Source: Leuconostoc inhae KCTC 3774
Lineage (GTDB): Bacteria; Bacillota; Bacilli; Lactobacillales; Lactobacillaceae
Assembly (NCBI GenBank): GCA_000166735.2
Contig: AEMJ01000570.1
Coordinates: 1-41,445 of the forward strand
DNA length: 41,445 bases
Reading direction: 5' to 3'
The notes under the pieces are model-generated. The model searched no databases and had not been told where the DNA came from. It saw only the letters and a list, made by a program, of their open reading frames with translations. A program made the position numbers and the translations under genes. This document shows, one piece after another, positions 1-9,803 of this stretch (positions are counted from its first letter, which is position 1; every line of letters starts with the position of its first letter).

Positions 1-38
1 TTTTAACAACTAAAAAAGACCGATTGTTTAATCAGCCT

Positions 39-821
39 TTAACCTTTTGCTTTGTCGGCCTGATTAGTCGTTGCCTTGTTTTGATTTTGTGCTGGCTTTT
101 CGGTTGCCTTTTCATCAAGTGCAACTAACGTGTCAGCATACACCGTCCAATCAGTGGCATCATTACCAGCAAATGCAAACTTCAAACCTTGTGGCACTAA
201 CTTGTCCCCCGGCTTCAAACCAGCTTGCAAGCGTTCACTTTCTGCTGGGTCAACCAAAATACGGACAATGTTATCATCATTGCCAACATCGCCTGATTTG
301 CTTTGTTGGGTAAAGTTGAACTGATAATTTGAAATAATTGGTTCATCGTAATCATCACGAGCTACTTCGCCACGATTGTCAGTTTTATAATTAGGTGTAA
401 CCCTAAACAAAACTAAATCATGACTATCAAACGCATCAGCACTACGCACACGTCCATGTGGTGTCTTGTCTTTACCTGATACGAATACGGCATCGTATTC
501 TTCTTCTGGCAAAGTGTCTGTTTTAGCATCAGACATAGGTAACAAAGTACCTGTCTTAGTGGCAACACGAGCGCCATTTCTTTGGTTACTGCGAGCAGTA
601 CCAGCGATAATTTTTGCATCGATCAGTTTTAGTGGTGTGCCAAAAGCCATACTAAAATCAAAACCAGCCTGTGGTGTAACATTTTCAGTGTTCAGTGTGT
701 TATTCACATTCAGCATAGCGACTGCCACATCAGCATTAGCACCAACTAAATTGCGCCCAGCAAATGTGAGCTTTCCGATACTTTTTCCTTGTAGTGATAA
801 ACTGCCAAACTTATTAACCAT
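39..821 (-). CDS. Element-associated hypothetical protein, 260 aa
   Basis: No confident function. The 260-residue product is soluble, acidic in the middle and ends in a low-complexity Ala/Gln/Lys/Asn tail. The ATG at 821 has an AAGGAA ribosome binding site about 10 bases upstream. The C-terminal third (GDKLVPQGLKFAFAGND, then a stretch ending in YADTLVAL) faintly recalls the DUF961/YdcP proteins of Tn916-like elements, but this is only a resemblance. A 46-bp diverged copy of its first codons lies at 13228-13273, which ties it to the mobile element rather than to the chromosome backbone. It is the last gene of the minus-strand block visible at the left edge and is separated from the NTPase gene upstream by a hairpin at 850-876. 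Confidence 0.6.
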   Translation of the reverse strand: MVNKFGSLSLQGKSIGKLTFAGRNLVGANADVAVAMLNVNNTLNTENVTPQAGFDFSMAFGTPLKLIDAKIIAGTARSNQRNGARVATKTGTLLPMSDAKTDTLPEEEYDAVFVSGKDKTPHGRVRSADAFDSHDLVLFRVTPNYKTDNRGEVARDDYDEPIISNYQFNFTQQSKSGDVGNDDNIVRILVDPAESERLQAGLKPGDKLVPQGLKFAFAGNDATDWTVYADTLVALDEKATEKPAQNQNKATTNQADKAKG

Positions 822-849
822 TTTTAATTATTCCTTTTATTTAATTTAA

Positions 850-876
850 AAAAGAGCATCATTTAAATGCTCTTTT
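850..876 (-). terminator. Hairpin terminator after the KAP NTPase gene
   Basis: AAAAGAGCAT and ATGCTCTTTT form a 10-bp stem with a 7-nt loop between the NTPase stop codon at 935 and the next gene start at 821. The stem ends in a T-run when read on the minus strand. Confidence 0.6.
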
Positions 877-934
877 GGATGTTTTTATATTTTCGTCATT
901 AAAAAATTTATTTTACGAGTATAAGTATTAATAT

Positions 935-3820
935 TTAATCAAACGTCGGCTTTAATTTATCTTGATCATCAACGGTTAAGTTATTAATTAATTCTTCGTG
1001 TATCATCCATGACAAAATTTTTGAATTAATTTCTTCGTTCTCAAAAACAATATCTTGGTATCCATCAATTTTTGCATAACTTTTCTAAATCTACCATTAG
1101 ATAAATTACTCTTTACTAGATAATCTACCACTTCTGTTTTTGACAGGTTACTAATATTGTTTGCAAAAATCTGGTCATTGAAATCATCTTCTAATGATAA
1201 TGCTTTTGATAATAAGTCATTATTCAATGATATATTATTATCAACTATTATCCTTTTGATTTCATTTGTAAAGAAATCAGGACGAACATCTAAATCTTTA
1301 TATTTAACTAATGATAGTAAGTCAGAGTCAGTAGTTAAAATGTGCCGTTCGATTAAAAATAAAACTTGTGAATTATTTAGTTCTGATACACTGTTTGATT
1401 TTATTTTTTCACCCTGATATTTTCCCCAAAGATCATAAAATGTGGCATCTGATAAACTATTTTCACTTAAAGTTGACATTAATACATAGTTTGACAATGG
1501 CTCATCAAGAATAATACGATTCACATCTATAAATCTTTCTAAAACCTCATCGTACGAAAATTCTTGAACATAATAGTTAATGTTCGAAGCTGTTGGACTT
1601 AAACGATTATGAATTAAAACAGAACTCAGGACATTATGATTAACATCTGATATGTTTTCAATAACTATAGAATCATTAACATCTTGTATTAGCATTTCCT
1701 TAAATGTTGAATAAATGTTTTCATCATTAACGAAGTTTATAAACTGTTCATTCGAAATAATATCTTTTAAATTGACTACTATTAGTTTAATATTTGATTG
1801 AGACTCTAAATATCTATTGTTTTGAGCAATATCTAGCATTTCAACTGGTTTTAAAACTGAAAGGTCAAAACGAATCGATGGTATAATAGTCGTCACTTTC
1901 TCATACAAATCAGGTCTTAAATTAATTAAAGTTTCTACAAAAATTGTTTCCGAATTATATGCTGTATCAAGAAGTAATTTGAACTTATCCATGTTATTAT
2001 CAGAGAGCCAACATGCCAGATCGATATTCAAAATTTGACTTTGTTGATAATCAGAATCTTGCAATTGCTCAACTAACCCTGAAATATCATTTAGCTTCAT
2101 ATTCATATCAAAATCTGGCTTAGATATATATATATTACGCATAAAGATTTGAGTAGATGAGTCGCCATAATAATGATTTATTATATTCAAATAATCTAAT
2201 GTAATATACCTATTTATGATCAAAGCATAAAGTAGGTCATTTTCTCTAAAATAATCCCATGAACCATCTACGCTAGAAAACTGTAACCTATTTAACCGTT
2301 CAATTTCATCTCTTATCTTTTGAATTTCAGAATCATAAGCAATTATAGGAAGTAAATTTTCTGAATATTCATTATTGTCAGACTTGAACTGAGAATACTG
2401 TTTATCCGAACTTTCATAATAATTGGCAACGTAATAATCATTTTCTATTACAGATTTTGCTGTTGACACACTTGAAATACTTTGCGTAGCTTGTTGACCG
2501 TATTGATGGGTATACGAAAGATTGGTATTACTTGCCCAGATGAAAAGATACTCAGCTTCACTTTTTAAATAAGTGCTGTTTCTTTTTTCTTGTAAGTCTT
2601 TCAATCTATTATTTGCATCATCAATCTGTGTTTGTATATTACTTTTATATTCTTTTGCAACATCTCCCAATACTCCTTCTCCATTTTGAATTTCATCAAA
2701 TTGATTAGGAAAAATATTTTTATAAGCAATTAATGCTAATAGTTCATTATGCTCGGCTTTTTCATTTTCTGAATTTTGCTCTATGCTAGCAACTTTAGTG
2801 TAAACTTCATACTCATTATGAATGTTTAACAATAGCCTAAAATCATCAATAAATTGACTTAGTATACGAAGTAACCTAGTATCAATATCGTCTTCTTTGA
2901 AAATTTCTCTCAGTTTGTCGAAAGAATTAGAGGTTGTAATGAATGGTATAACAGGCATAATTTCATCAAAAAATTTAACACGATCAGTTTTGTCTGTAAA
3001 TAGATCATCTTTTATTAAATAGATAAAAGTCCAGTTTGGATTATTTGTTTTATTTGCATTCAGTTTTGTATTTAATTCTCTCAGCTTTTCAAATATTGAT
3101 AAGTCTTTAAACCTGTCTAGGTCCTCGATAATTAGGATTGATTTACCTGATTGTTTAAACAAATAAACAATTTCATCAGTATATTTTTCAAATAAGTCAT
3201 CTCTTTTCATATTAATTTCAGTCTCAACTTGCTTTAAAGAAATTTTCAAGTCTCGAAATTCAAACTTAGAAAGAAAGTTCCAAAAAATAACAAGCCCAAA
3301 TAGAAAAGAAATAACAACAAGGAAAAATCGAACAGATTCATTAATTGGCAAAAATAATGAAGACACAAGGGATACTTCTGACAGCAAGGAAAATTTGGAG
3401 AACCTTGAAAGTGGTTTTTTATCTTGAACCGCGTTAATGGAATATTTTTATGATCAACTTGATAAATAATTTGGTTGATGATATTTGCAAATATAGTTCC
3501 TTTTGAAATCAAATTAGTTGGCTTTTCACTTGTTTTATCAGGAGTGGCACCACTATCATCAATTTCTTTTTGCGATACTACTTTAGTAGATGAACTTTCA
3601 AAAGTGGAAAAACTAACTTTAAGAAAGTCTTTTTTTTATTAAAATATGTATCGACAATAGAAGACTTTCCACTTCCATATTTACCTGTAACCGCTATATT
3701 ATGGATATGAATATCGTTGATAGCATCATCCAAATAACTTTTATAAACTTTATAATGGTTTTCATTTTCTAAGTCATCTTTTGGCGATAAAGGTAACAAT
3801 TTTTTAGTTTCGTCGTCCAA
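935..3820 (-). pseudogene. YobI-like KAP-family P-loop NTPase, three frameshifts as read
   Basis: A large membrane-associated P-loop NTPase resembling the YobI/KAP superfamily. The first segment carries Walker A GKYGSGKSS (residues 46-54). A hydrophobic segment follows (INESVRFFLVVISFLFGLVI), then Walker B LIIEDLDRF, then a long alpha-helical C-terminal part. KAP NTPases are known to carry membrane segments inserted in the P-loop domain. The likely start is TTG at 3820, preceded by CAGGAG at good spacing. The gene reads in four pieces. The breaks fall at T-runs 3630-3637, 3415-3420 and 1069-1073 (A-runs on the coding strand), and one extra A in each restores a continuous protein of about 962 residues ending at 935. 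It is probably intact in the organism. The role is unknown; some KAP NTPases have been linked to phage defence, and the position among mobile-element genes fits cargo. Confidence 0.75.
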
Positions 3821-4512
3821 TTTAATAATCTCCTGACGCTGTTTAAAAACAATATTATTGCTTAATGGAAAAGAATCATAATTACTTACAAAATAAGTAT
3901 ATCATCATTCCAATAGAACTGATTTGAATTAAATAAACGAAAGTTAAAGAATTCTCCCAGTTTAGCTAATAATAATAAAAATAGAATATTTTAAACTAGC
4001 GCTTTTACCATAATTTGGAGTATCAAATTACCAATTTTAGAAAAATACTTTCAGGATAAAAACAAAACAGATTTTTCTGATTTTGCTCATATTAATATTA
4101 TTCGTAAAAATATACAATAAACATTTACTAATGTTTTCTAATTCAAGGGATATAATTCTATTTTGACTATATCCGTCCTCATGATTAACTATGCTAAATT
4201 CTCAAATGTTTTAAAGTCGCCTACTCCATAGGTAGGACATTCAAGCAACACTCTTAGGCTCTGCCCATTTCCGAAATGCAATCTAGCACTTTACATTTCT
4301 CGACATGTTGTATTTTTGATATCGGAGCAGAAATTGTGACTAACTCAATTTTTCTAGACTTTTCTCTCTTACTGTTTACAGTCTCCGGATTGAACACTTT
4401 TCAAAAATGCAGTATAATAAATGTATTGAAACATTATATTCTGCACTATTTAATTACCGTTGCGGGGCATTAACTATGTGTCAATCAATATTAAGTTTTC
4501 AATGTACACATT

Positions 4513-4539
4513 GACTAGCCATTGGCTGGTCTTTTTTTT
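4513..4539 (+). terminator. Orphan rho-independent terminator
   Basis: GACTAGCC and GGCTGGTC form an 8-bp stem with an ATT loop followed by eight T residues on the plus strand. No plus-strand gene is visible just upstream, so it may be the leftover end of a deleted gene or terminate a small RNA. Confidence 0.6.
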
Positions 4540-4921
4540 CGTGCTTATTTTGTATTCTTTAGGTTTTCTTAATAATATAAGCCTTTTCTACAAAATAATA
4601 AGCACAAGGTATGTTACAGAAGTATTTCAACTCCTATATCAAACCTTATGCTTATTATTCTACAGACTCCGGTCAACCCAAAAACCACATGTTTAATATT
4701 ATAGTAATCTATTAGAAACATTGCTGTAAACTTAAAGCACTTTATTTTTATAACAAAGCACAACTTTTTTAATATTATCACGATTTCGTTTAAAAGTAAA
4801 CCTTGATTACACGCTTTTAAAACATCTCTATACAGCCTTTAAGCAATCTATTTACTCACTAGTATATCAAATATTTCAATCAATTAAACCGTCTTTAAAT
4901 ATTTATATTTTAAGCACAAAT

Positions 4922-4946
4922 AAAAAAGACATATCTAGTGTCTTTT
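4922..4946 (-). terminator. Terminator downstream of IS30 transposase
   Basis: AAAAGACA and TGTCTTTT form a stem with a 7-nt loop, 32-56 bases past the transposase stop codon. Read on the minus strand it is followed by T residues. Confidence 0.6.
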
Positions 4947-4977
4947 GTTTATTATTTATATTACTGATTTTGATAGC

Positions 4978-6155
4978 TTATTTTTTCTTATTTTCGCGTT
5001 CTTCAAACATACGCTGTTTACGCTTTTCATAAGCTCTACGATAACGTTGCATCGCTTTATATTCTTGTTCAAAGACTACCATAGGTCGTTTGCCGTCAAG
5101 TGCTTGTCTAAGTGGCATTGCATTCATTTTAGAAGCCACTTCATCTAGTTGTCGTTGCTTCACATCTTTAAATGACGTGCCTTTAGGGTACCAATCACGT
5201 AGCTTACGATTTCTGTTTTCATTAGTACCACGTTGCTGTGGTGATGACGGTGTAGCATAATATAGCTTGATTTTAAGTTGTTTCTGGACATACTCTAAAA
5301 AGTCCCATGAAATAAATTCAGAGCCATTATCAGCGGTCACAGTGCGCACGGCTTTACCATAGCGTTCATAAAATACCTTAAAGGCTTCAACCATATCACT
5401 AGATTTCTTACTCCGGACTAATATTAACGCTGTAAATCGCGTTTTGCGTTCGGTTAAAGTCATAATTGCAGTCGTATCTTGATACCGTTGATTATTCATT
5501 TTTGCAGGTAAAACCAAATCAATTTCCCAGTGTCCAAACTGTTTACGACTTTCTACTACCTGTGAGCGATCAAATATAGAGTGACGGACTAATTCGCCGT
5601 CATTTTTTAATTGATCGCGTAGTCTTGCAATTTCACGTTCTTTAGCACGTCTTGTTTGGGCTACTGTACGTTCTTTTGGTGTCCCATTTTGACGATGATA
5701 CTTGTGTGTCCGAATATCTAGTAGTCCTTGTCTAGCCCATAATCTAATGACAGATGCGGACACATCGACATCTTGTACATTACCAGCAATTTGTTCAGGT
5801 GTCCAATGTTCATCATTAACCCAAATCTCAATGATTTCTTTTAATTCAGGTGTCAATCTTAAACCAGTCCCCATTTTACTACGCTTTTTTAACGCAAGAT
5901 ATTGCCCACGTTGTGCCGAATACTTAATACGTGCGTGTATATCCATATTCAACAGTGTTCGTCTATCTAAATGTGAAAAATCAAGTGTGTTCCCACGGTG
6001 TAGTTCACGTAGTATTGATGACGGTGTATATCCCAAGCGCCTAGCAATATCAGATTGGGTCATTTTCTCAATATTCCACAAATATTCAATCATATGCCGT
6101 TGATTTTCATTTATATGTGGTTGGCGCTTTCGTTTTTTGGTGTTTCATCACTCAT
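4978..6155 (-). mobile_element. IS30-family transposase (DDE), one N-terminal frameshift as read
   Basis: Transposase of an IS30-family insertion sequence. The N-terminal helix-turn-helix (MTQSDIARRLGYTPSSILRE) is followed by the catalytic core with the D-D-E triad seen in HWEIDLV, TADNGSEF and RGTNENRNRKLR. From the first ATG in frame, 371 residues are open. An upstream ATG at 6155 with GGAGTG before it begins MSDETPKKRKRQPHINENQ when one A is added to the run at 6133-6138, which gives the expected IS30 N-terminus. So the real start is probably 6155 and the enzyme may be active. I could not delimit the element ends. It sits inside the decayed conjugative element, between its small gene at 6337 and the NTPase. 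Confidence 0.9.
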
Positions 6156-6336
6156 AAAAAACACTCCTTATTATAATAGTCCGACATTTAATGCCTATCA
6201 TAAAGTTTATCACTTTCTCATTTATGCCTATTATTTTATTTTTGACCCTATTGAAAAGCAAAAAAATAAACACAGATTTAGTCATAGAACATTGAAATCT
6301 CCTAATATTTGCAATAGATAATTTTTCAAACATGGA

Positions 6337-6744
6337 CTAACTACGCTCTCTTAATTGTTTTTTAGCTTGGTACAACTGTTCTTCAATCTTGTTTAAACCA
6401 CTGTCACTAGTACGATCAGTTCCCTTTATCAGCAAGTCTAAATCACGATAAGCAAACGTAATAGCGATTGATTTTTCAACCAAATCTTGCACACGCTTAG
6501 CTAAATCATTGTTAAAAAAAAGCACATCACTATAGGTCTGTGATTGTGCTTGTCGTATCGTTGTGTGTAATTGCATTGATACACTTAAAGTTGTTTGGAA
6601 GTTGGGCGCACCAGCTTTAAATTGAAAGCCTTGTCTATCGCTTTCTAAAGTCTGGTCTAGTTGACTGTATAAGTCTCTAAATCGTTCTAACTGCTTAATA
6701 TACAGCTCTAGTTGTTCTGGCTTTAACCATATTTTTGTTGGCAT
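6337..6744 (-). CDS. Element-associated helical protein, copy 1 (135 aa)
   Basis: An unrecognised 135-residue, mostly alpha-helical protein that opens with MPTKIWLKPEQLELYIKQLE. The start at 6744 has AAAGGAAAA as ribosome binding site. It lies 87 bases downstream of the relaxase stop and on the same strand, so it is likely co-transcribed with mobT. A paralogue at 10419-10664 shares WLKPEQLE and GAPNFQ but lacks about 27 internal codons. The composition suggests a small DNA- or protein-binding accessory factor of the mobile element; no domain was recognised. Confidence 0.6.
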   Translation of the reverse strand: MPTKIWLKPEQLELYIKQLERFRDLYSQLDQTLESDRQGFQFKAGAPNFQTTLSVSMQLHTTIRQAQSQTYSDVLFFNNDLAKRVQDLVEKSIAITFAYRDLDLLIKGTDRTSDSGLNKIEEQLYQAKKQLRERS

Positions 6745-6831
6745 TTTTCAATTTTCCTTTTTAGTTTACAATAAATAATGTACCTTATTCAGCTAATAGA
6801 AGTTCTAAAATATCTGTTGTGAGTCAATGGT

Positions 6832-8093
6832 TTATAAAAGACAATGATCGTTGTACATTTCCTGTTCCTTATCAAAAGTTATATTTGCCTGATGCAAAAT
6901 ACTGTTTGCTTGTGTGATAGCATTAACCAAATTAGCCTCTACCAATTTTTGGTGTTCTGCCGACAACTCAACACTATTGATCGCTTCAACAATTTCATGC
7001 CAATGTCCTGTTTTCTTTAATACTGCTAGACTAGGAACAACTGACTGTAAGACCCATTTTTCAATACGTTCAACTCTTTGTTTTTTGGTTGCCTAACAAA
7101 ACTTCATTCTGTTTCCTAAAGCTGTTAATAATGACCAAGCAGGCATTGGCTCAACTGTTTGCTCAATCACTTCACGTACCTTATCTGATTTTAGCTTTTG
7201 CGCATCAATCGGCTGATTAGTAAACCAAAGGTAGGTGTACAAAATATCAAAGGTTATATCAACCAACTTTTCATCTTGATTAAACCACTCATCAAGTACA
7301 TATTCTGCTTTATCCTGATGCAATTCTAATTCCACACGAGTCTTAACATCAGTATCATAGCCCTTGTTTGCTTGTTCTTTGTGTTTATCATAGGAACGGA
7401 TAACAAAATCAACCGTCCAGCCATCATCAACGTTGCCATGAACGGCATAAGATTTTGACCTACTCCAAAAACGTGTTTCTTGTACGACTTTAACTAATTA
7501 GTTCATATCTAGCAGACCCCATTTATCGTTGATAGCAATATCTAACCGAATTAAATGTCCCCGATATTGTCTTGTTTTCTCAAAAAAATTGCGCCAATTC
7601 ATGTTTTGTTTAAGTAAAGTTTTTTCAAATAGACGTGTTCCTTTACCTGTTAAATAAAGAGTTGTGCCAAATTTTTGCTCTACTGCTTGTGTTTCAGGGC
7701 TTTTCACTGGTGCAAAGTCTTATATATAGATATTTTTCTCGCCAGCGAATGCCATTTCACGCGTATAAAAATTTTGAGACGTAGGACGTTCCAAAAATAG
7801 ATTTTCTTGAAACCCTAACACATCAGCAATCACTTGCTTTGAAGTTGAATCTGGGAACGTCAATGAAACCCAGCCAAGTTGCACTTCAATAGCTTCAGAT
7901 AATTGTGGGTAAACCGAGAGGACTTTGTTAACAAATTTATCCGATATTTTTTGCTCACCAATTTCAAAACGATTAACTGTTTTTCTACTAATATCCATTG
8001 CAGTCGCTAATTCTTGTTGTGTTACCTCAAGTAATTGTCGTATCAATATCAAATTATTGTTTGATAGTTCTGGTACGTTTAATTTTGTTTCAT
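6832..8093 (-). pseudogene. mobT: MobT/Rep_trans family relaxase-replication initiator, three in-frame stops
   Basis: A protein of about 420 codons of the replication initiation factor family (Rep_trans; Tn916 Orf20 and ICEBs1 NicK type), which nicks the element origin to start transfer or rolling-circle replication. An N-terminal XRE-like HTH (LEVTQQELATAMDISRKTVN) is followed by the family motifs LGWVSLTFP, GTTLYLTGKGTRLFE and HLIRLDIAINDKWGLLD, then FVIRSYDKHKEQANKGYDTD and ELELHQDKAE. The start is taken at ATG 8093, which overlaps the upstream stop by ATGA and needs one extra base in the T-run at 8083-8086. Beyond that the frame is continuous to 6832 but carries TAA at about 7720 and 7498 and TAG at about 7093. 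These are substitutions, not length errors, so the gene is probably dead. Confidence 0.85.
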
Positions 8094-8440
8094 GTTTTTT
8101 GTCCTTTCAACAGTTGGTATTGACCAACATTCTTTAACTCGATTAAGTTTTCTAGTTCAGTTGAAACAGTGTTTTGTCTTTGTGCATCAGACTGTCTAAA
8201 TTTTGCTTTGAAACCAGATAGCTCACTACCAGTAATTTCATCAATCGCAATCTCATTACCAATATTAGGTAATTGTCTCAATTCAATAGCCGACACCGTC
8301 ACGTTATAAGTCTCCATAATTTCATCGTTTAATTTCATACCGATCATGATAAGTATTTCCAACGATAACCGTAAGCTATGTTGTGTTGTGCCTAGAAAAA
8401 TAGGTGTATAAGCTGTTGGCTTATTATTAATCGTTATCAT
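8090..8440 (-). CDS. Hypothetical protein translationally coupled to mobT
   Basis: A 116-residue protein with no recognised domain, beginning MITINNKPTAYTPIFLGTTQ. GGAAAG precedes the ATG at 8440, and its TGA overlaps the mobT ATG (ATGA at 8090-8093), so the two are translated as a pair. Elements of this family commonly carry a small gene just ahead of the relaxase, which is the only clue to its role. No frame damage is visible. Confidence 0.55.
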   Translation of the reverse strand: MITINNKPTAYTPIFLGTTQHSLRLSLEILIMIGMKLNDEIMETYNVTVSAIELRQLPNIGNEIAIDEITGSELSGFKAKFRQSDAQRQNTVSTELENLIELKNVGQYQLLKGQKT

Positions 8441-8457
8441 GTCTGCTTTCCTTTCTC

Positions 8458-8493
8458 AAAATGTCCCATTTGGTACCTTTAAAGGGACATTTT
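8458..8493. promoter_or_regulatory. Leader hairpin upstream of the mobT operon
   Basis: AAAATGTCCC and GGGACATTTT form a perfect 10-bp stem around a 16-nt loop containing GGTACC. On the plus strand it is followed by TTTTTGTTTTT-like T-rich sequence, so it can act as a plus-strand terminator. On the minus strand it lies in the leader of the 8440 gene and could be an operator. Confidence 0.45.
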
Positions 8494-8568
8494 TGTTTTT
8501 CAACCTAAATCGTTTCATATCAGCGTTTGTACCCCATATTGGGTTGACACTTTCAGCGTTTTTTCCGG

Positions 8569-8600
8569 TTTAACCCCCCTGTTAGTAACTGGGGGTTAAA
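8569..8600. other. Putative oriT / double-strand origin hairpin
   Basis: TTTAACCCCC and GGGGGTTAAA form a perfect 10-bp stem with a 12-nt loop. On the minus strand the loop and right arm read CTAACAGGGGGGT. As I recall it, the ICEBs1 oriT nicked by NicK has the same C-run/G-run hairpin with the same CTAACAGGGGGGT string. It lies about 130 bp upstream of the 8440-mobT gene pair, the expected place for the origin recognised by a MobT relaxase. Confidence 0.7.
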
Positions 8601-8616
8601 GTCTTTTTGTGGTTTC

Positions 8617-8734
8617 TTGAGCAGAGTACGTGCCAGTCGCTGACACTCATAGTCATTGCGACCACGCACCCTGCCCTCTTACAAGGGTAGGGCGTGGCAC
8701 TGGCTCTCCAGGTCGGTCGAATCACTCTACTCAA
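8617..8734. other. Large structured segment beside oriT (candidate single-strand origin or structured RNA)
   Basis: A 118-bp, unusually GC-rich segment with nested inverted repeats. The outer stem is TTGAGCAGAGT (8617-8627) with ACTCTACTCAA (8724-8734). Inside it GCCAGT (8632-8637) pairs with ACTGGC (8699-8704). Hairpin 1 uses GTCGC-TGAC (8636-8644) with GTCA and GCGAC (8652-8662). Hairpin 2 uses CCACGC (8662-8667) with GCGTGG (8692-8697) and an inner CCCT/AGGG. No open frame of note. Elements with NicK/Orf20-type relaxases carry a folded single-strand origin near the relaxase gene, which is the leading explanation. Confidence 0.5.
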
Positions 8735-8804
8735 ACAAGCACTATGTACAAAAAACGAGTTGACTATCTAGAAATTAGACCATCAACTTGTTTACGTTAC
8801 TTAT

Positions 8805-9097
8805 TTACTTGATCCAGGAGAGTTGATTCAGTAATGAATTTAACTCTTTATCACGATTAATCGCATGAGTCCGAATCGACTTATAGTTTCCTAATAAAAA
8901 CCCAATATTTTTTCGGATTTCCGTAATATAGGGTGACAACATCGGACTAATTTCTTCTAAATTGCCAGCAGCAAGCACTCGTTTTAATTCATCACTTAAC
9001 TGGGAGAGATGTTCCAAATCTCCTAATTTTTCGATTGTTTTGAAATCAGAATCGATTGTTCCGACAATGATTGTACTTTTTTAACATCTAAAGTCAT
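8805..9097 (-). pseudogene. Small element protein, copy 1 (about 97 aa), one frameshift as read
   Basis: An unrecognised small helical protein, likely start ATG at 9097 behind AAGAAGG, beginning MTLDVKKVQSLSEQSI. The frame breaks near 9049; adding one base there joins it to the downstream part that contains LGDLEHLSQLSDELKR and ends at 8805. The reconstruction is supported by a second diverged copy at 11454-11745 that has the same join (SEQSIADLKTIEKL). It lies just upstream of the structured segment and oriT-like hairpin. Confidence 0.6.
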
Positions 9098-9255
9098 GTT
9101 GTTTACCTTCTTTCTACTTTTTTAAAATATAAATTCTGAAATCTAAAAGTTGGACTTCTTTTATTATTTTTCATTAATAAAAGATATTTCTTCTTTCTAA
9201 AATTTTTAAAACTATAACAAAAACGACATAACTACAAAGTCATGTCGTTTCTTAT

Positions 9256-9468
9256 TCAAAAATAAAATAAATCTTCAAATTTTTTATTCAAAGCAATGCA
9301 AATTAATAACGCTAATTTCGCTGTCGGAATATATTCATAAGTTTCAATATTACTAATAGTCTGCCTAGATACACCAACTAATTTTGCTAATTCACTTTGA
9401 TTAAACTCTTGTTCAGCCCGCGCCACTTTCAAATTATTTTTTAAAGTCAATTGATGATTACTATTCAT
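9256..9468 (-). CDS. XRE-family regulator (first pair)
   Basis: A 70-residue helix-turn-helix regulator: LKVARAEQEFNQSELAKLVGVSRQTISNIE is the XRE/Cro DNA-binding fold, and the protein ends shortly after it (KFEDLFYF). The start is taken at ATG 9468 because it overlaps the upstream stop by ATGA; a longer frame exists but lacks support. It is the second gene of a two-gene operon with a membrane protein, a common arrangement in Firmicutes. The likely operator pair lies in the promoter at 9804-9850. Confidence 0.85.
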   Translation of the reverse strand: MNSNHQLTLKNNLKVARAEQEFNQSELAKLVGVSRQTISNIETYEYIPTAKLALLICIALNKKFEDLFYF

Positions 9469-9776
9469 TTGAAAATCATACCTACAATTGACCACGCTGT
9501 CATAATAGTAGCTATCAATAAAATAATTATCGTGATGATACTAAAGAATGAGGATTTCCTTTTAAATAAGTATGCTTCATGTCCAAGTGCCAGTAATAGA
9601 ATCATAAAAAACAAATCATTTGTTGGTTCTTTTTGAACTAGGCGCACAGTAAATATAAATAACCAAGCTACTAATAACATTATATAGTGAACCACTGTTA
9701 TATTTTTATGTTCAGCTATCTGACCCTCATCGTTATTTTCCTGTTGTGCGACCTTTAAAAATCTTTTTTGATTCAT
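9465..9776 (-). CDS. Small membrane protein paired with XRE regulator
   Basis: A 103-residue protein with a charged N-terminal region (about 1-27) and three hydrophobic segments, roughly residues 30-46, 55-70 and 76-100. It resembles the DUF6442-type membrane proteins that often sit beside small XRE regulators. ATG at 9776 follows GTGGGGA. The 3' end overlaps the regulator start by 4 bases. The function of such pairs is not established; membrane control of the regulator is one possibility. Confidence 0.7.
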   Translation of the reverse strand: MNQKRFLKVAQQENNDEGQIAEHKNITVVHYIMLLVAWLFIFTVRLVQKEPTNDLFFMILLLALGHEAYLFKRKSSFFSIITIIILLIATIMTAWSIVGMIFK

Positions 9777-9803
9777 TTTTTATTCCCCACTTTCTTGGTT
9801 ATA

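Larger units (their letters stand above)
3821..4977. other. Gene-poor AT-rich stretch between NTPase and IS30 transposase
   Basis: No convincing coding region on either strand across about 1.15 kb. It holds two hairpin terminators (4513-4539 and 4922-4946) and presumably one end of the IS30 element, but I could not identify its terminal inverted repeat by eye. The part nearest 3820 should carry the NTPase promoter. Confidence 0.5.

Noticed and set aside
466-849. Open plus-strand frame of 127 codons opposite the 260-aa gene
   Set aside because: It lies antisense to a gene with a ribosome site and a copy elsewhere. It has no ribosome site and no family resemblance.
4276-4696. Short plus-strand frames in the AT-rich gap before the IS30 gene
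   Set aside because: Composition is that of non-coding AT-rich DNA; no ribosome sites, and one runs over a terminator hairpin.
4700-6330. Terminal inverted repeats of the IS30 element
   Set aside because: I compared the sequence on both sides of the transposase gene and found no convincing matching ends, so no element borders are given.
8617-8734. tRNA or tmRNA gene
   Set aside because: A GGTCGAATC-like stretch recalls a T-arm, but there is no cloverleaf, anticodon stem or CCA-compatible acceptor.
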